Of a stretch of 64,000 nt of DNA, positions 15,325-24,710 are shown piece after piece. The notes beneath the pieces were generated by a model. That model was not told the origin of the DNA and made no database searches. It saw only the letters and a program-made list of their open reading frames with translations. The DNA comes from a virus. Positions within the stretch are counted from its first letter, which is position 1. Each line of letters begins with the position of its first letter. Where the stretch lies: positions 1 to 64,000 of the IMG/VR virus record IMGVR_UViG_3300033182_000484. One strand, written 5' to 3'. Made by a program: the position numbers and the translations under genes.

Positions 15325-17916
15325 CTAGCCTCCGATCCCCACGATCTTGTCAGCCTTCGAGACGTTGCTGGCCGCCGACGGGGTGCCGCCACCACGCAAG
15401 ATCTCGGCGACCTCCTGGTCGTAGGTGCCCTGCTCGATCTTCTTCAGCACCTCCTCGACCCGGGCCCGGATGCCCGCCGCCGACTTGATGCCCTGGAGTG
15501 ACACCTGATCCTTGATCAGCTGCTGCTGCTCCTTCAGTATCCGCGTCGTGCCGGTGACGGCCTTCTTATGCGCCATCATCAGCTCGAACAGCGTGTTCTC
15601 CAGGACCGGCACGGTCTTCAGGTTCTCGCCTCCACCGGCGGCCCTCGCCATGTCGTTCATGTAGCTCTGGCCGTCCTTGTAGCCGACCAGCCCCGCGACG
15701 TCGCCCAGCATCCCGGCGAACTCGGCACCCGCCGTGCGCAGCGCGCCTGTCAGGCCCAACTGATCATCGGTCAGCGCCGCGACCCGATTCCGCACGTTGT
15801 CGATCGTGCCCCGCAAGGCCTTCAGGCGCTGCTGGTTAGCACGGGCCTCGGCGGTCTTGGTCGGGGATACCGGTGTGAACGTCTCGGTGCCCGCAGGCAG
15901 CTCGCCCACCGGCACACGCTTGCCGTCCATGTTGACGTAGTCGTTGCCGCCCGCGTCAGTCATGACCGTGAAGGTCCGACCGTCCGGCAGCTGCACGTTC
16001 ATCGACCGCAGCTTCTCGCCCTTGGCCTTCGACGTCGACGCCTTGTTGATCGCGTCGGTCAGGGTCTGTTTCTTCTGGGCGTACTCCGGGTCCTCCGGGT
16101 CGAGCGCGGCGCGCTCCGCCATCATGCGGGATACGTTCGACAGCTTCTCGGGGTCGGACCCCTTCTCGATCAGGATCTGCTCCAGGACCTTCGCCTGCTC
16201 GCTGTCGGCACCGTACTGGCCGACCGCCGCCTGCCAGTCGCTGAACAGCTTGCCCTCGGACGACTGCGGCCCACCGTACTTGGCGCGCAGGGTCGCCACG
16301 GCCAGCTCGCGCTCGCTCTGGATCTTCCTAGCCGCCAGGGCCGACGCACGCGCCTCCTTGACGCCAGACGCGTAGTCCTTCTCCGCGCCCTTCAGGGCCA
16401 TCGCGAGGTTCGCCATCGGGCCACGGTTCACACCGTCCGGGCTGCCGCCGCCGAGCGCGAGCAGGTTGAGACCTGTGTTGTACGCGACGGAGTTGCCGGT
16501 GCTCGGGTTCACCCGACCAAACAGGTGCTTCAGCGCTCCGGCCACCGGGTTTCCAGGCGCAGCAGCGGGCGCTGGGGCCGCCGGTGGGGCTGCCGCAACT
16601 CCGAGGGCCCCGGCACCCATGCGGGTGTCCATCTGACGCCCGGGGACGCCCCTGGTGGTCGGGAGCGTGGCGTCGACGTCGGGGATTCCTGCGGACGCGG
16701 ACAGCGCGCCCAGCGCAGGCTCAACCGTCGTCGGCGGGGGCATCGGAATGAGCGGGCGCGGCTGCGGGAGCGGCGTCGGCGGCGCTCCCTGCATGAGTGA
16801 CGCCTTGGCCTGCTCCAGCTCCGGCGGGAGCGGGGCACCGGCCTCCTCGAACTCCTGGATCATGCGGATCGTCAGCTCCACATTGTCCGGCGCACCTCCA
16901 CCGGCCAACGGCAGGCGACCGCCGTGCTTCAGGCCCAGGCTGCTCAGGAACGAACTGCCGACCGTGCCACGACCCTTGCCGAGCCCGAGCCCGGCAACGG
17001 TCAGCGCGCCGCCCAGGGTCGACGACGCGATGTCGCGACCGGTGGGCTGGATCGTGGTCTGGCCCACCGGCAGGCCCGACACGACACTCGACCCGAAGTT
17101 CACGCGGCTCTCGGGATACCCGCGCACCTCGTTGAACAGGTCCATGCGGTCCTGGATCTGGCGGTTCTGGAACGCCTCCTGCTCGGCACCGGCCTGACGC
17201 AGCGCGCCCATCTTGCGGATCTGACGATCCAGCTCTGCATCCTCCAGGCGTGACGCCGTGGTGGACAGCGTACCGGCCAGGGTGCGGTTCTGGATGTCGA
17301 ACCGGCCCAGCCGCTCGCGTTCGCGCTCCAGCACGTCCTCGGACCGCTCGTAGGCGGACTTGTGCATGCCGGACGTCAGCAGGTCGCGGTCTCGCAGGTA
17401 GTCGGTCTCGGCCTGCGCCTCCATCATCAGTCCGCGCGACCCAGGCATACCGGCACGCAGCGCGGCGCGCCGCGCACGGCTGCGGTCAGCACCACGATCC
17501 GATGCGTCCAGCGTCTTCTGGATCCACCCCTCGACATAGGGGTTCATGCGTTCGTTGATCTCGTCCGTCGACAGGCCGGACATCGCCTTGTTGATGTTCT
17601 CCTGATTCCCGGCCACGTCCATGAGGGCACCAATGCGGTCGCCCATCCGCAGGCCCTGGCCAGTACCGATCTCGGCGGCCTTGCCGAACGACGCGAGGCG
17701 CATCGCGGACGGACCGGCGCTGCGCTGCGCGGTCCAGAACTGGCCGGGACGCTGCAGGATGTTCTGCGCGAGAGCACCCGTCTGACCGGCCAGAGGCTGA
17801 TACTCGGCGGGGAATTGGACCTGGGTCGAGGTCTTCTTCTCCTTGTCGCCGAACAGGCCACTCAGCGCGCCCAGCGCGCCGCCTGCAAGGATGGCTGTAC
17901 CTGCGGTGATTGCCAT
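15325..17916 (-). CDS. Large internal virion / ejection protein
   Basis: An 863-residue protein with a hydrophobic Gly/Ala-rich N-terminus (AGTAILAGGALGALSGLFG), a long Arg/Glu-rich helical region, and a Pro/Ala-rich linker in the middle (about residues 370-450). The KHGGRLPLAGGG element recurs in simpler form in the next gene (17,926-19,662), hinting at shared evolution. It is likely part of the ejectosome; no enzymatic motif was seen. Confidence 0.7.
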   Translation of the reverse strand: MAITAGTAILAGGALGALSGLFGDKEKKTSTQVQFPAEYQPLAGQTGALAQNILQRPGQFWTAQRSAGPSAMRLASFGKAAEIGTGQGLRMGDRIGALMDVAGNQENINKAMSGLSTDEINERMNPYVEGWIQKTLDASDRGADRSRARRAALRAGMPGSRGLMMEAQAETDYLRDRDLLTSGMHKSAYERSEDVLERERERLGRFDIQNRTLAGTLSTTASRLEDAELDRQIRKMGALRQAGAEQEAFQNRQIQDRMDLFNEVRGYPESRVNFGSSVVSGLPVGQTTIQPTGRDIASSTLGGALTVAGLGLGKGRGTVGSSFLSSLGLKHGGRLPLAGGGAPDNVELTIRMIQEFEEAGAPLPPELEQAKASLMQGAPPTPLPQPRPLIPMPPPTTVEPALGALSASAGIPDVDATLPTTRGVPGRQMDTRMGAGALGVAAAPPAAPAPAAAPGNPVAGALKHLFGRVNPSTGNSVAYNTGLNLLALGGGSPDGVNRGPMANLAMALKGAEKDYASGVKEARASALAARKIQSERELAVATLRAKYGGPQSSEGKLFSDWQAAVGQYGADSEQAKVLEQILIEKGSDPEKLSNVSRMMAERAALDPEDPEYAQKKQTLTDAINKASTSKAKGEKLRSMNVQLPDGRTFTVMTDAGGNDYVNMDGKRVPVGELPAGTETFTPVSPTKTAEARANQQRLKALRGTIDNVRNRVAALTDDQLGLTGALRTAGAEFAGMLGDVAGLVGYKDGQSYMNDMARAAGGGENLKTVPVLENTLFELMMAHKKAVTGTTRILKEQQQLIKDQVSLQGIKSAAGIRARVEEVLKKIEQGTYDQEVAEILRGGGTPSAASNVSKADKIVGIGG

Positions 17917-17925
17917 CGGTCCCTC

Positions 17926-19662
17926 CTATGCGTACGCGCTGCCGTGCGGCGGGGGCATTTGCATGCGCCTCATGATGCCCTGCTGGCGCGTTCCCATGAC
18001 CATGTTGTCGAGGACCCGGCCTCCCGCTTCGGAAGACCCATTGCCAAGATCGCTTACAACGTCTGACGGCACAACATATTCCTCGCGCGACAGGGATACG
18101 TTCTGCCTGCTGTCAGACATACCGTCGCCGGGGGCGGACACCATTCCGGGCTGAACCGGCGGGTCCACCCCCGGATCGGGCTGCCCCCCGACCGAGTAAG
18201 CGTTGCGGGCCCGGCGCAGCGCGCCGATGCGACCTCCGCGCCGCATCTTGTAGCCCATCGTCGCCGCGCCCTTCGAGATCAGATCGTTCAACGCGCCGCC
18301 GCCGAACCCGGCGGATGCCGCATTTGGCGGAGGCAAATTCTGCTGCGCGATCTCGGCCATGGTTGGCACGCGGTTGTTGAAACTCTCCACGTAGGTGTAC
18401 GGATCCCCCGCCTCCTCCGCGCCCCAGGCACGGCTTTCGCCGCTGCCGAACAGGTCGTAGTGCTCGCGGGCGTCCTTGAACTGGCCTGCGTCGATCGCCG
18501 CCGCCACGTCCGGGTTGTTCTTCAGGTACGCCTCCTCCGCCGTCAGCGCGGTGGGGTTCAGGCCGTACACCGTGTTGAGCTGGGCCGTCTGGGCCGTCGG
18601 GGTGCCCGGCACGGCACCGCTGCCCAGGATCTGATTGATCAGGGCTCGGATCTCCTCTTCGCTCAGGCCGCCGCCGAACGCTCCGCCGATGTCGACGTTG
18701 CCCGCACCGGCCTCGTCCGGGCCGACCGCGCCCTGGGCGTCGGTGGATGTATCGCCGAACCCGCCGCCGAAACCATCGTCACCGCCCGGGCCGCCGCCAG
18801 TGCCGCCGGAGTTTCCGCCGACCTTCAGCGGCAGCCGACCGCCCTGGGCCGCCATGACGCGGGTCATTGCGCCGTCGGATCGCGTGGGCGCGCCCCAGAC
18901 GCGGCCTTCTTTCCTGCCGAACTGCTCGTAGTGCTCCAGCGCGTCCATGCCGCTCTCCGCTACGTCTTTGTTCTGTTCGAGATACTGCGCCTTCCAGCGA
19001 TCGACGTCGGCGTTCTGACCGAACACCCGGCCTTCCTTCGCGCCGTAGTTCAGATAGTGCTCCAGCGCGTCCTGGCCCTTCATGCCGCGCAGGTCATCAT
19101 ACCGGTTCGCGTAGTCGCTGGCCGCCCGGTAGGTGTTGACGATGTTGGCTTCCCCCAGGCGCTTCAGGACGCCCGGCGACAGACGCGGTTCGGATCCCGG
19201 CCCCACGTCGTTGCCCTGGGCACCGCCGCCGAAGTTCGCCGGGTCGTTCGAGATCCCGGTGTCGTCGCCCACGAACCCGGTCGGGGTCGACACATCCATG
19301 CCTGCAGCTCGCGCCGCGCGCCCGGCAATGTCGCCCGCGACTGTCGCGCCCTGGATCCCGATCGGGCCGATGCCCACGCCGTAGCCGGATCCGTACACGC
19401 CGCCGAACGGGTTGACGCCCGCGCTGATCAGGCCGCCGATGACGTCGTCGATGTCCGCGCCCAGGCCTCCGGCACCGCCATACGCGCCCGGGGCCGCGCC
19501 GCCGAACTCACCGGCCACGCCCGCATCGCTCTCAGCGCCAGGGTTGCCCGGGGACGGGTTGTTAGGGTCGTCCGGGCCGCCGCCGAGGCCGCCTTCGTTG
19601 AACCCCTTGCGCTGGGCGGCATGACGCCGGAGCGCGCCGCCGAATCTGGTTTGGCTCATCAT
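17926..19662 (-). CDS. Gly-rich structural protein with DALEHY...EGRVWG repeats
   Basis: A 578-residue, Gly/Ala/Asp-rich protein. Three repeats have the form Y-L-x-x-N-x-D-V-A...A-x-E-H-Y-x-x-F-G-x-x-E-x-R-x-W-G, seen at NYGAKEGRVFG, DALEHYEQFGRKEGRVWG and HYDLFGSGESRAWG; similar repeats occur in alphaproteobacterial surface proteins. The C-terminus has MRRGGRIG and SLSREEYVVPSDVVSDLG, a segment I associate with virion proteins of short-tailed phages. It sits between the nozzle and ejection genes, so a virion role is likely. Confidence 0.65.
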   Translation of the reverse strand: MMSQTRFGGALRRHAAQRKGFNEGGLGGGPDDPNNPSPGNPGAESDAGVAGEFGGAAPGAYGGAGGLGADIDDVIGGLISAGVNPFGGVYGSGYGVGIGPIGIQGATVAGDIAGRAARAAGMDVSTPTGFVGDDTGISNDPANFGGGAQGNDVGPGSEPRLSPGVLKRLGEANIVNTYRAASDYANRYDDLRGMKGQDALEHYLNYGAKEGRVFGQNADVDRWKAQYLEQNKDVAESGMDALEHYEQFGRKEGRVWGAPTRSDGAMTRVMAAQGGRLPLKVGGNSGGTGGGPGGDDGFGGGFGDTSTDAQGAVGPDEAGAGNVDIGGAFGGGLSEEEIRALINQILGSGAVPGTPTAQTAQLNTVYGLNPTALTAEEAYLKNNPDVAAAIDAGQFKDAREHYDLFGSGESRAWGAEEAGDPYTYVESFNNRVPTMAEIAQQNLPPPNAASAGFGGGALNDLISKGAATMGYKMRRGGRIGALRRARNAYSVGGQPDPGVDPPVQPGMVSAPGDGMSDSRQNVSLSREEYVVPSDVVSDLGNGSSEAGGRVLDNMVMGTRQQGIMRRMQMPPPHGSAYA

Positions 19663-20018
19663 GACACTGTCGCTCCGTCCGTGACTCGCTTCCAGTTCGT
19701 CCCGTCGCTATACGCCGGGATCGCGCCTCCGGTCTCGTCCGTGCAGTAGACCATCGAGCACCCGCCATTGCGGGGCTTCGTCGCCTTGAACTTGGCGGGG
19801 TTCGTGGCGTTCAGCTGCGCCACCGTCGCGGGTGGCAGCAGCATCGGCTGATCCGTGGTGCGGACATTGTCCTGCAGCCCCTCGATCGCGTCCTCGGTCT
19901 GGCGGTGGAGATCCACAGCCCACTGATGCATGCGGGACATCCACTCCGTTACCTCGGGCGGGATGTCAGCCATCATCGGCGGTTCCGGCGGGTGGTTGGG
20001 GAAGCGGAACGCGGTCAT
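19659..20018 (-). CDS. Small structural protein
   Basis: A 119-residue protein with a helical N-terminal half and a C-terminus (GGCSMVYCTDETGGAIPAY, SDGTNWKRV) typical of phage tail-associated proteins that end in a short beta module. Its ATGA-type overlap with the nozzle gene supports a virion role. No specific family assigned. Confidence 0.65.
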   Translation of the reverse strand: MTAFRFPNHPPEPPMMADIPPEVTEWMSRMHQWAVDLHRQTEDAIEGLQDNVRTTDQPMLLPPATVAQLNATNPAKFKATKPRNGGCSMVYCTDETGGAIPAYSDGTNWKRVTDGATVS

Positions 20019-22354
20019 CGTTTGGCCCCCACGCCTCGGTCATAGCGGACATTCGCTAGACGCCAGTAGTCTTCGGATCCGGTCGACTCAATGCGCATCC
20101 CGAGCTGACGGCATTCGAACTCGGAGTCGATCACCGCCGAGTTGCTGGAGCTGTCCGGGTAGGACGTGTTGCGGACCGTGAACGGCCCCTTGGATTCCTC
20201 GGTGTTGTCCGGCCACTGCTTCGCCTTGAGTGTGACGTCGACCGCTGTGTTCGACCCCCTCTCCATGGACAGGACCATCTTCGAGACCTGCTGCAGGACC
20301 GCCCCGTCCGCGATGTCGATCGGGGCGTACTCCACGAAACGAGTGACAGCGCCGCCATTGTCTCCGAGGCCGTCTTCCTGGAAGTACAGCGACCCCGTCG
20401 GGCTGACCGCGAGCGGCTTGTCGAACACGATGTTGTCGATCCACACGGACCGATCCCAGGTCCCCGGCGACCAGCCCATGATGCCGCCGCCCTCCTGCAG
20501 ATCCCACCGGATGTAGGTGTCGCAGTCGCCGTCGGCGGTGGCTGGGAAGAACCACTCGACCGCGTGATAGAAGTTGTCGATCGTACCCCAGACCTTGGCT
20601 CCCTGGCCTTCCGCGAGCGTGTCTTCGAACCACTTCCGACACGGGCTCGGGACCTCCTGTGGGCCGCCTCCGGTGTAGATGTAGAACGACTTCTGCGGCG
20701 TGATCCAGTAGCTCGACCCGTCGTCGTCGATGACGGCGTTCGGGCCCAGGGCCCCGCACCCGGTTCCAACCTTCTTCTGCGCGTACAGGTCGTCCTGGTC
20801 TCGAGTATAGCGGAACGCGTGCAGCGACCGCTCGGTCCAGGCCAGAATGCCGTTCTTCGAGTTCTTCGCCACGACGAACGCGTTGCCGCCACCGATCGGA
20901 CCCAGGCTGCCAGATGTGTTCGACGCTGCCGGATACCAGCACTCGACGTTCACGCTGCAGGAGTGCCGCATCAGTGTCGGTCGGAAGTTGCTCTCGTCGT
21001 TCGTGCAGCCAAACGCCATCACGTTGTACTCGTCCGTGATGATCATGTAGCGCACCTGGGCGGGCGCGTTCTGGAGCGCCTGGGCGCGGCGCGAGGCGTT
21101 CGCGGTCCACTCGTAGATCGTGCCGTCGACCGGGTTCAGGTACGCGAAATCGATCCGATCATCGATCGCCCAGGTGCGCGCCTGGGGATAGGCCGACGGG
21201 CTCTCGGAGATCCCGAACGGGCCGGATCCATACCCACCCGCGCCAAACCCGGACCCAGCGGTGTTCTCCAGGCCGATCGTGATCTCGTAGTCAACGTCGA
21301 CGCTGGAACCGCCGCCGGTCGTGCCGGACTGGGCTCCGGTCGCGACCACGTCGATCGTGTAATTATTCGCGTCGGTGATGCCGGTGATCTTGTGCATCTT
21401 GGCGTACTCGTACCCCGGAGTCCCTCCTCCGGTGGCACTCGACGTGGCCTCGCTGACGTGCTCGATCAGGTAGTTGTCGTCGTCCTCGACGTGAACGCCG
21501 TAGGACCGCTCGACGCTATAGGTTGCTGACCCGCCGCCGCCGGTGGCGCTCGACGTTGCCTGAGACGTGTGCGCGATGACGTAAGTGTTGGCATCCGCGA
21601 CCTTCAGAACGTAGTCGCCCGACGGGGTGATGCCTCCGACCGCCGCCGACCCGGCGATTGTCACGACCTCGCCGTCCTCGTAGCCGTGGCTCGTGTGGGT
21701 GACGGTGATCATCACGCTGTCCGCCGTCACGACAAACGGATCCGTCGCGTAGGTGCCGGACGACGTCCCGCCGATCGTGATTCCTCCGACAGCCGTGGCG
21801 CTGCTGTAGCGAGCGATATCGCCGGTGCTCAGGCCATGACTTGTATGGGACACCACCACCAGACGGCGACCCGATATCGTCGTGAACGGGCTGGCCGACA
21901 GCGTACCATTGGCACCGCCGGGCGTCAGATTGTCGAATGTCGCGGATCCACGAATCAGAACGGTGTCGCCCTCGGCGGCCCCGTGCGCGGTATGCGCCAC
22001 GGACACGGACACGGTCTGCCCAGCCCCGCCGCCCGCTGTCGTCGTGAACGGATCCGTCCCCAGGGTCGCGTATGACCGGATCGGGGTGATGTTCCAGGCG
22101 CGTGACCCGCTATAGGCGTAGGCGCGCGTGTGGGTGCCCAGAACGCCCCATTTCCGTCCCGCTGACGTCGTGTAGACGTGCCCGCCCCGGCAGACCCCGT
22201 CGAGCGTGTCATCGCTCGCGGACGTCTCTCCTCCGCGCGCCTGGGGCCATCCACGGACCCAGCGGATCTTGTCCGCGTCCGTGGCGAACCCTCGGGCCGC
22301 GTAGGCCGGGTCGTCCTTCAGGACGCTTGCCCGATATGGAACCTCCCGCAGCAT
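20015..22354 (-). CDS. Tail nozzle / tail tubular protein B-like (P22 gp10-type)
   Basis: A 779-residue protein. The C-terminal half has the beta-rich, Trp/Gly-rich texture of nozzle proteins (RSLHAFRYTRDQDDLYAQK, SSYWITPQKSFYIYTGG, DYWRLANVRYDRG). The N-terminal half contains three copies of a module with HTSHG or HTAHG followed by G-D-x-V-x-I, resembling the FCCH-type beta inserts seen in phage tail proteins. It follows the gp4-like adaptor genes in the usual order for short-tailed phages. Confidence 0.75.
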   Translation of the reverse strand: MLREVPYRASVLKDDPAYAARGFATDADKIRWVRGWPQARGGETSASDDTLDGVCRGGHVYTTSAGRKWGVLGTHTRAYAYSGSRAWNITPIRSYATLGTDPFTTTAGGGAGQTVSVSVAHTAHGAAEGDTVLIRGSATFDNLTPGGANGTLSASPFTTISGRRLVVVSHTSHGLSTGDIARYSSATAVGGITIGGTSSGTYATDPFVVTADSVMITVTHTSHGYEDGEVVTIAGSAAVGGITPSGDYVLKVADANTYVIAHTSQATSSATGGGGSATYSVERSYGVHVEDDDNYLIEHVSEATSSATGGGTPGYEYAKMHKITGITDANNYTIDVVATGAQSGTTGGGSSVDVDYEITIGLENTAGSGFGAGGYGSGPFGISESPSAYPQARTWAIDDRIDFAYLNPVDGTIYEWTANASRRAQALQNAPAQVRYMIITDEYNVMAFGCTNDESNFRPTLMRHSCSVNVECWYPAASNTSGSLGPIGGGNAFVVAKNSKNGILAWTERSLHAFRYTRDQDDLYAQKKVGTGCGALGPNAVIDDDGSSYWITPQKSFYIYTGGGPQEVPSPCRKWFEDTLAEGQGAKVWGTIDNFYHAVEWFFPATADGDCDTYIRWDLQEGGGIMGWSPGTWDRSVWIDNIVFDKPLAVSPTGSLYFQEDGLGDNGGAVTRFVEYAPIDIADGAVLQQVSKMVLSMERGSNTAVDVTLKAKQWPDNTEESKGPFTVRNTSYPDSSSNSAVIDSEFECRQLGMRIESTGSEDYWRLANVRYDRGVGAKR

Positions 22355-22980
22355 CAGGTCTTGTTCCCGTCCATCTCAAGCGCGGTCTCGGTGTCGATCA
22401 CCTCGGCAATCGCCGTCTCGAACTGGCTTTCCCAGGCCGCCGACAGCGGCATCTCCGGGGTGATCGCCTTCTTGAACAGCGCCGCCTCGTAGAGGCAGGC
22501 CTTCAGGTACAGGTCGTAGTGGTTCGTCGTGATCCAGTTCGACTTGTTCGACGAGGTGGCCGTCAGGACTTGGCTGTACTCCATCGTGTAGGTGTCAGCC
22601 ACGGCAGGCGTCGGCACCACCAGGAACGTCCCCGCTGTGTCGGCCCCCCAGAACTTCGGCGTCCCGGTCGTGGCCTGCGTTGGCCAGTAGGTCCGCATAT
22701 ACGACTCCTGGCGATACTCCAGACGGACGTACTTGGAGGTGGTCGAGTCAATGAAGCTCCACTCCCGCATCGAAATGAAACCGGACGGCTTGGAGATCGT
22801 CCCGGAGCTGACCGTGAACGTGTTCGAGGTCTGCGTCTGGAACGGCTGCAGGCCCTTCAGTCGCCGAGCGATCCGATTGGACGCGTTCGCGATGATCTGG
22901 TCGCGCTCACCGGCCAGCTCGGCGGACTGGTTCTGCATCCAGGTCTGGATGTCGGAGATCAGATCATCATAGTCGGCCAT
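22354..22980 (-). CDS. Head-to-tail adaptor / tail tubular protein A-like
   Basis: A 208-residue protein with the pattern of phage adaptors: an N-terminal helix (DDLISDIQTWMQNQ), ASNRIARRLKGL, a beta-rich middle and C-terminal helices (LYLKACLYEAALFKK). It lies directly upstream of the nozzle gene, overlapping by one base, as the adaptor does in T7- and P22-like phages. Confidence 0.7.
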   Translation of the reverse strand: MADYDDLISDIQTWMQNQSAELAGERDQIIANASNRIARRLKGLQPFQTQTSNTFTVSSGTISKPSGFISMREWSFIDSTTSKYVRLEYRQESYMRTYWPTQATTGTPKFWGADTAGTFLVVPTPAVADTYTMEYSQVLTATSSNKSNWITTNHYDLYLKACLYEAALFKKAITPEMPLSAAWESQFETAIAEVIDTETALEMDGNKT

Positions 22981-22982
22981 GG

Positions 22983-23588
22983 CTACCTCACTCGGGTGGG
23001 CCAGCTCGGGGTGTAGGCGCGGCAGTCGGCGGGCGTGGTCAGCGCGTCGATCGCGACATAGGCGTCGTACTCAGCCGCCTCCATCTCGGAGATATAGCCC
23101 GACAGCGCGCTGTGGATCGCGGTGGCCAGGGCCTCGGAAGCCTCAACCGCCGCACCGGCGCGGGTCACGATCTTCTGGCTGCCGCCGCCTGCGGTCTTCT
23201 CCTTCAGGCGCGTGATCTGCCCCTGGCCGACGTCGTCCGCGCGGATCTGCGCACCGCCTGCGGCGGCCACGGTGATGCCCTGCTGGATTTCCATGTGGAA
23301 GCCACCAGTCACACGCGCCTTCGCCTCGGCCTTGGCTGCGTCTAGGACTGCCGCCTTCTGGGCTGCGGTGAGCGCCGTCTTCTTCCAGGCCGAGCCGTCC
23401 CAGGTCACCTTGTGGGTGTCCGGGTCGAAGTCGGGTCGGTCGTGACGCGTCACGCCGATCGACGCCCAGTCCTCGTCCGAGGTGGCGAGGCAGTCCGTGG
23501 CGGACTCGCCGTTGACCTTCTCGCGGAAACGCATCCGACGGGGCTGCGGCTCTCCAGGAAATAGATAGAAACCAGCTGCGTCAGCCAT
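22983..23588 (-). CDS. DUF4376-like tail-associated protein
   Basis: A 201-residue protein with a beta N-terminus, then an Ala-rich helical region (LTAAQKAAVLDAAKAEAKARV), and a C-terminal GFHMEIQQGITVAAAGGAQIRADD to ALSGYISEMEAAEYDAYVAI stretch that follows the DUF4376 layout found in tail-fibre-associated proteins. A fibre-linked role is inferred from this and from location. Confidence 0.6.
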   Translation of the reverse strand: MADAAGFYLFPGEPQPRRMRFREKVNGESATDCLATSDEDWASIGVTRHDRPDFDPDTHKVTWDGSAWKKTALTAAQKAAVLDAAKAEAKARVTGGFHMEIQQGITVAAAGGAQIRADDVGQGQITRLKEKTAGGGSQKIVTRAGAAVEASEALATAIHSALSGYISEMEAAEYDAYVAIDALTTPADCRAYTPSWPTRVR

Positions 23589-24343
23589 TACTTCTTCCTC
23601 CCAACCAAGTACCCGCCCGTCGAATTGACCGCGTACAGGCCGTTGTCTGCGGGGATGTGCAAATGTCCGGGCATGTTGAAAGTAGGGGTGCCGGTCGCCA
23701 CGTTCGTGGGGTCCGTCTTCAGGGTGGCCAGAACCGTCGTTCCGTCACTGTCCCGGATCTCCAGCTTGTCGTCAGTGCTGCCGGACCACGGGGATCGCGT
23801 GTAGCAGTACCACCAGCAATCGAACCCAGTGGTGTTCTGAGCGGGCGTCAGGGGCAGGGTCTGTGTCGTCCACCCACCATCATTCGCCGGAGCCTCGATG
23901 ATGTTGGGATTGAAGTACGTCCTCGCGTCTGCCAGGGAGATGTCGAGATAGTCGATACACCCCGAGACAGTTGGGGACAATCCACCAGACCCGGAAAACC
24001 TAGTGCTGGCCGGAAACCAGATATTGTGAAGGTTCGTGGCCAGAGACCCGTATGTCGCTGACGCGCCGCTCTCGACCCACACCAACCCGTTCTGAGACCC
24101 CCAGCCTTGAGCGACGTCGATCATCAGGCGGTGACTGTATGTCGTTGACCGGACTTGCGCCGACAGGATCACCATGCCATTCGTCACGGCCCCAACCGCG
24201 TCGAGGCTGCTCGCGTCGACATTGCTCAACGCGGAGTTCAACGGCTCCGCCGTGAAGTCAGCGAACGGAAGAACGCTGTTCGCGCGAGTCATGACGTCCA
24301 CATTGCCAATCCGAGGGAAGGGCGTGGTGCCAGCATACTGCAT
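23588..24343 (-). CDS. Putative tail fibre / receptor-binding component
   Basis: A 251-residue, Ser/Thr/Gly/Trp-rich beta protein with no Cys clusters or catalytic motif. It sits between DUF4376-like and fibre-like genes and is coupled to the former by a one-base overlap. The composition fits fibre or decoration proteins; the receptor is unknown. Confidence 0.55.
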   Translation of the reverse strand: MQYAGTTPFPRIGNVDVMTRANSVLPFADFTAEPLNSALSNVDASSLDAVGAVTNGMVILSAQVRSTTYSHRLMIDVAQGWGSQNGLVWVESGASATYGSLATNLHNIWFPASTRFSGSGGLSPTVSGCIDYLDISLADARTYFNPNIIEAPANDGGWTTQTLPLTPAQNTTGFDCWWYCYTRSPWSGSTDDKLEIRDSDGTTVLATLKTDPTNVATGTPTFNMPGHLHIPADNGLYAVNSTGGYLVGRKK

Positions 24344-24353
24344 AGCTCTCTCC

Positions 24354-24701
24354 TTACCCGGTGATCTCCATCACCGACAGAACCACCTCGGCATCCGACG
24401 CGGCGCTTGCCCGGGCGCGGATCGCATCGGACACGCCGAGGACCAACTTGCCCAGAACTGGGTTCACCGCCGACCCGCCCGCAAGGTTCGATTCCTTGAG
24501 GAGGTAGCGGATGGTGGTGCCGCCGTCGATATCGACGCCGAAGTCCACGTCCACGGCGTTGGTGCCGTCGACATTCGAAATGTTACAGCCGACCACGATG
24601 CCGCTCGTGGCGGTCGTCGGGCAGGTGTACACCAGAGCATTGGTCGTGGTGATAGCCTGGGTCGGCAGTGCCAGGGTGTGCTGAGTGAAAGTCTCGGCCA
24701 T
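24354..24701 (-). CDS. Small beta-structured virion protein
   Basis: A 115-residue, Thr/Ala/Val-rich protein with an all-beta look (ALVYTCPTTATSGIVVGCNISN, then LKESNLAGGSAVNP). Similar small proteins sit near fibre genes in many phages. No family assigned. Confidence 0.6.
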   Translation of the reverse strand: MAETFTQHTLALPTQAITTTNALVYTCPTTATSGIVVGCNISNVDGTNAVDVDFGVDIDGGTTIRYLLKESNLAGGSAVNPVLGKLVLGVSDAIRARASAASDAEVVLSVMEITG

Positions 24702-24710
24702 GATTTCCTC

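Noticed and set aside
15568-16800. 410-codon plus-strand frame opposite an ejection protein gene
   Set aside because: Arg/Leu/His-rich shadow, isolated in a minus-strand operon.
18460-19749. Long plus-strand frame opposite the Gly-rich virion protein
   Set aside because: Composition typical of GC-rich antisense frames; no motif or coupling.
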